NCBI GenBank assembly: GCA_963760715.1
Contig: CAVXDY010000004.1
Location: 1-64,000, forward strand
Length of the DNA stretch: 64,000 nucleotides
Source of the DNA: CAVXDY01 sp963760715
Lineage (GTDB): Bacteria; Actinomycetota; Thermoleophilia; Miltoncostaeales; Miltoncostaeaceae
Direction: 5' to 3'
Part shown: positions 61,705 through 64,000 of the stretch, piece after piece
Layout: the number at the start of each line of letters is the position of its first letter
How positions within the stretch are numbered: the stretch's first letter is position 1
Notes under the pieces: model-generated
Database searches by the model: none
What the model was told of the DNA's origin: nothing
Seen by the model: only the letters and a program-made list of their open reading frames with translations
Made by a program: the position numbers and the translations under genes

Positions 61705-63023
61705 CCCCCGTACTGCTCCCGGGCCAAGCCGGCGAGGGAGCAGCTCTCCAGCAGCGACACCGGCGCCCGGAACGTCACCTGCACCACGCCGGGGTGGCGG
61801 CCGATCTCGATCGCGCCGGTGATCGTCGCCCGGTTCTTGACCTCCGGAACCGAGATGCCCAGCAGCGCGGCGGCGCGCTCGAGCCCGTTGTCGGTCGCCG
61901 CGTTGAGGTCAGGCCCGGTTCCCACGACCGAGATCGGCAGCGACTCCTCGATCCTCCCGACCCCGTTTCGCGCGGCGAGCACCATCGCCTGAGCGCGCTC
62001 CGAGGCCGACAGGGGCCGGGCCAGGAAGGGCAGGTCCTCCGGCGCCGGCAGCAGCACGGGCCCGTCGAGCGCCAGCCCCTTGAGCACGTGCACCTGCAGC
62101 GTGACCGTCCCCGAGACGTCGCACGTGTGCCCCGCGATCTCGCCGTCGCCCTGGAGGGCGTGCATGTCGCCGAGGTAGACACCGCCGCCGGGGATCCGGA
62201 CCGGGCAGACCAGGATGGCCCCCGGCCGCACCGCGTCGATGTCCATGTGGCCGTCCGAGCGCAGCGCGAGCTGCTCGGGCGTGAGGGCCCGGGCGTGGGG
62301 CGCCCCGAGCAGGAAGGAGCCGAAGTCGCCGGCGTTGTGGGAGTCGGGCAGGTCGACGCCCGGCATCGTCCCGAGCTGGCCCATGAACGGCCGCAGGCGG
62401 GCCACCACGCCGACGAGGTCGTGGGGGGCGAAGAGCAGGATCGGGTTCTGGATCGACGCCTCGGGTAGCGCGGCCGCGTGCGCGGCATCGTGGGCGAACA
62501 GCTCGGCCTGCTCCCGGTCGACCGTCACGCCCAGCCCGCGCGCCTCGTCGAAGGCGATGGTGTAGCCGTTGGTGAACGCGAACGGGGCGGCGGCGGCCCC
62601 GCAGTGGGCGCAGCGGACGCAGTCCGGGCCGATGCCCTCCACCACCGTCGCCTCGTCCGGCGTCCCGCACCCGGGGCAGACCTTGGCGCAGTAGGGATCG
62701 CCGTTGAAGCGGCCCTCCACGAACGTGTCGTTGCCGGAGGCGGTGGCGAGGGAGGTCACGGTGATGTCGCGGATCCGGATGACGATCGCGTCGCCGACCT
62801 CGGCGCCCTCGACGGCCACCGGCAGCGTGACCTCGTGGCCGCCCTTGATGGCGGGCGTGATCATCGGCCCCCAGCACCCGGGCGCGGTGTTGGCCACGAT
62901 GTGCCCGCCGTCGCGGACGGTTCCGACCACCTCGGCGCTCGGTCCGATGATCCCGTCGCAGAAGCGGTTCACGAAGACCGTCTCCGCGGCGCTCGAGGTC
63001 GTCCGGTCAACGTCAACGGCCAC
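61701..63023 (-). CDS. Acetamidase/formamidase family protein
   Basis: 440 residues. FmdA/AmdA features: VANTAPGCWGPMITPAIKGG, DSHNAGDFGSFLLGAPHARA, PVRIPGGGVYLGDMHALQGD and EIAGHTCDVSG. A Cys-rich insert at about 114-145 (CPGCGTPDEA...CVRCAHCG) would bind zinc and is not part of the minimal fold. Hydrolyses formamide or acetamide to ammonia and acid. Convergent with the MoaD-like gene. Confidence 0.9.
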   Translation of the reverse strand: MAVDVDRTTSSAAETVFVNRFCDGIIGPSAEVVGTVRDGGHIVANTAPGCWGPMITPAIKGGHEVTLPVAVEGAEVGDAIVIRIRDITVTSLATASGNDTFVEGRFNGDPYCAKVCPGCGTPDEATVVEGIGPDCVRCAHCGAAAAPFAFTNGYTIAFDEARGLGVTVDREQAELFAHDAAHAAALPEASIQNPILLFAPHDLVGVVARLRPFMGQLGTMPGVDLPDSHNAGDFGSFLLGAPHARALTPEQLALRSDGHMDIDAVRPGAILVCPVRIPGGGVYLGDMHALQGDGEIAGHTCDVSGTVTLQVHVLKGLALDGPVLLPAPEDLPFLARPLSASERAQAMVLAARNGVGRIEESLPISVVGTGPDLNAATDNGLERAAALLGISVPEVKNRATITGAIEIGRHPGVVQVTFRAPVSLLESCSLAGLAREQYGG

Positions 63024-63095
63024 GGTTCCCCCTCTGTTCCGGGTCGGGCAATGGGTCCCGCGACCGTAACACCGCCCCCGCGCGCGGGGCGAGCC

Positions 63096-63734
63096 TCAGC
63101 GGCGCCGCGCCTGCGCCTCCCGCTCGTAGGCGGTCAGGTCGAGAACGAACAGCCAGGAGAGCCGGGTGGTGCCGTCCCGGCCCGTGGAGACCGCCACGTT
63201 CACCGCCACGAGGGAGCCCTCGGGGGGCTCCTCCAGACCCACCGCCCGCGCGAAGGCGTCGGGCCCGAGGGTCTCCAGGGGCCCGGGCAGGTTCACCAGG
63301 AGCTGCGGCGTGAAGTAGATCCGCTGCCGCCCGTCGTAGTACGAGACGCCGTGGCGGGAGAGCAGGGTGGCCAGCGCCCGGCTGGGATCGCGCGCCAGCT
63401 CGGCCGCCTCCTCGGGGGTCTCGGTGAGCACCCGGTAGCCGGCGTTCGGCACGATGCCCTTCTCGGTGCGGGTGACGCTGGACACGAGCGCCACCCAGTC
63501 CGCGCCGCCCGGCCCCTGGCGCGTCCAGAGGTGCATCGCGGTGGCGCCGTGCTCGTACCTGGCCGCCGCGTCCGGCCTCTCCACCGCTTCGTGGGCGTGG
63601 GTCTGGCGCAGCACCTCGTGGCTCATCCGCCGGTAGCTGTCGGCCGGGGTCCGCACGTACGGCCCCTGGGGAACGGCCTCGACCCGCGCCTCCTCGAGAA
63701 GGCCGGCGATCTCCTCGATGGTCTGGGGCGGCAC
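63096..63734 (-). CDS. Conserved protein of unknown function
   Basis: 212 residues, no signal peptide or membrane segment. Contains YRRMSHEVLRQTHAHEAVER, WVALVSSVTRTEKGIVPNAG and VSYYDGRQRIYFTPQLLVNL. Mixed alpha/beta composition, C-terminal RREAQARRR-like basic tail (EREAQARRR). Not recognised. Diverges from nhaA over about 55 bases. Confidence 0.65.
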   Translation of the reverse strand: MPPQTIEEIAGLLEEARVEAVPQGPYVRTPADSYRRMSHEVLRQTHAHEAVERPDAAARYEHGATAMHLWTRQGPGGADWVALVSSVTRTEKGIVPNAGYRVLTETPEEAAELARDPSRALATLLSRHGVSYYDGRQRIYFTPQLLVNLPGPLETLGPDAFARAVGLEEPPEGSLVAVNVAVSTGRDGTTRLSWLFVLDLTAYEREAQARRR

Positions 63735-63788
63735 CGGCCCAGCTTAGTGGGGGCTCCCGCCCCGGGACCGCGGCTACTGTCCCCGCCA

Positions 63789-64000
63789 ATGACGACCGGC
63801 ACCCTCGGCAGCACCGACCGCACGCCGTCGCGCAGCCGCCGCCTCGCCCAGCAGCTCGCGACCCCGCTCCGCAGCTTCATCGCCACCGAGGCGGGGTCGG
63901 CCGGGCTCCTGCTGGCCGCGACCCTCGCGGCGCTCATCTGGGTCAACTCGCCGTTCTCCTCGAGCTACTACGACCTCTGGTCGACCGAGCTCTCGGTCCG
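63789..64000 (+). CDS. nhaA: Na+/H+ antiporter NhaA, N-terminal part; runs off the window
   Basis: The first 70 residues are in the window. An N-terminal cytoplasmic stretch is followed by PLRSFIATEAGSAGLLLAAT, LAALIWVNSPFSSSYYDLWS and TELSV, the usual start of NhaA including its first transmembrane helix. Exchanges Na+ for H+ across the inner membrane and helps maintain pH. The stop and catalytic Asp pair lie outside the window. Confidence 0.88.
   Translation, partial: MTTGTLGSTDRTPSRSRRLAQQLATPLRSFIATEAGSAGLLLAATLAALIWVNSPFSSSYYDLWSTELSV

Noticed and set aside
1..64000. CRISPR array or rRNA genes
   Set aside because: No regularly spaced direct repeats and no rRNA-like sequence were seen.

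Overview
The window is uniformly high-GC and densely coded on both strands. Gene content (two PHA synthases, GAF-ANTAR and STAS regulators, SHOCT, SWIM, DUF2252 and DUF2293 proteins, a split LigD, one giant biotin carboxylase-carboxyltransferase, many GTG starts, a tRNA without encoded CCA) suggests a soil-type actinobacterial lineage, possibly Thermoleophilia/Solirubrobacterales. The lineage is inferred from gene content only.

Layout. 1-2195: the 3' half of a tRNA-Thr and, 2.1 kb away, a duplicated copy of that 3' end. They bracket a small island with a truncated BrxE-like gene and a secreted protein. 2.3-5.6 kb: lipoprotein, PH-SHOCT protein, secreted beta-propeller with RTX-like repeats. 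5.6-6.2 kb: remnant PIN toxin with an antitoxin-like ORF, and a tRNA-like scar. 6.2-8.8 kb: a one-module A-T-TE synthetase. 8.9-15.9 kb: SWIM, DUF2293, DUF2252 and HD proteins, a MarR-cupin divergon with twin operators, a diheme cytochrome c.

15.9-24.3 kb is a polyhydroxyalkanoate (PHA) locus. Thiolase and enoyl-CoA hydratase diverge from a PhaQ-type repressor, a PhaE-like subunit, a class III PhaC, a MaoC hydratase, a 3-hydroxyacyl-CoA dehydrogenase, a class I PhaC, a phasin-like protein and an XRE regulator. The phasin promoter carries a perfect palindrome between its -35 and -10. 24.3-31.9 kb: a KAS III-like gene and a giant acyl-CoA carboxylase, divergent and both broken by many single-base frameshifts. 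A 164-bp MITE-like element follows, and its end supplies the stop codon of the next gene (alcohol dehydrogenase).

33-43 kb: universal stress proteins, DUF1810, YccF, a Vps62-like/membrane fusion, a cyclase-ATPase-BTAD regulator, DUF3237, VOC, and a thioester-domain surface protein. 43-48.5 kb: a MarR-controlled ABC exporter with a toast-rack-like protein, a phosphodiester glycosidase and a glycosyltransferase. 48.5-53.4 kb: split LigD (ligase and polymerase), tandem nuclease-fold genes (one decayed), a fatty acid desaturase. 53.4-58.6 kb: a signalling block (STAS, three GAF-ANTAR proteins, PAS-GGDEF-EAL) containing four copies of a 25-nt hairpin-forming element. 58.6-64 kb: gene debris, MDR oxidoreductase, BBE-like FAD oxidase, MoaD-like protein, acetamidase/formamidase, and the start of nhaA.
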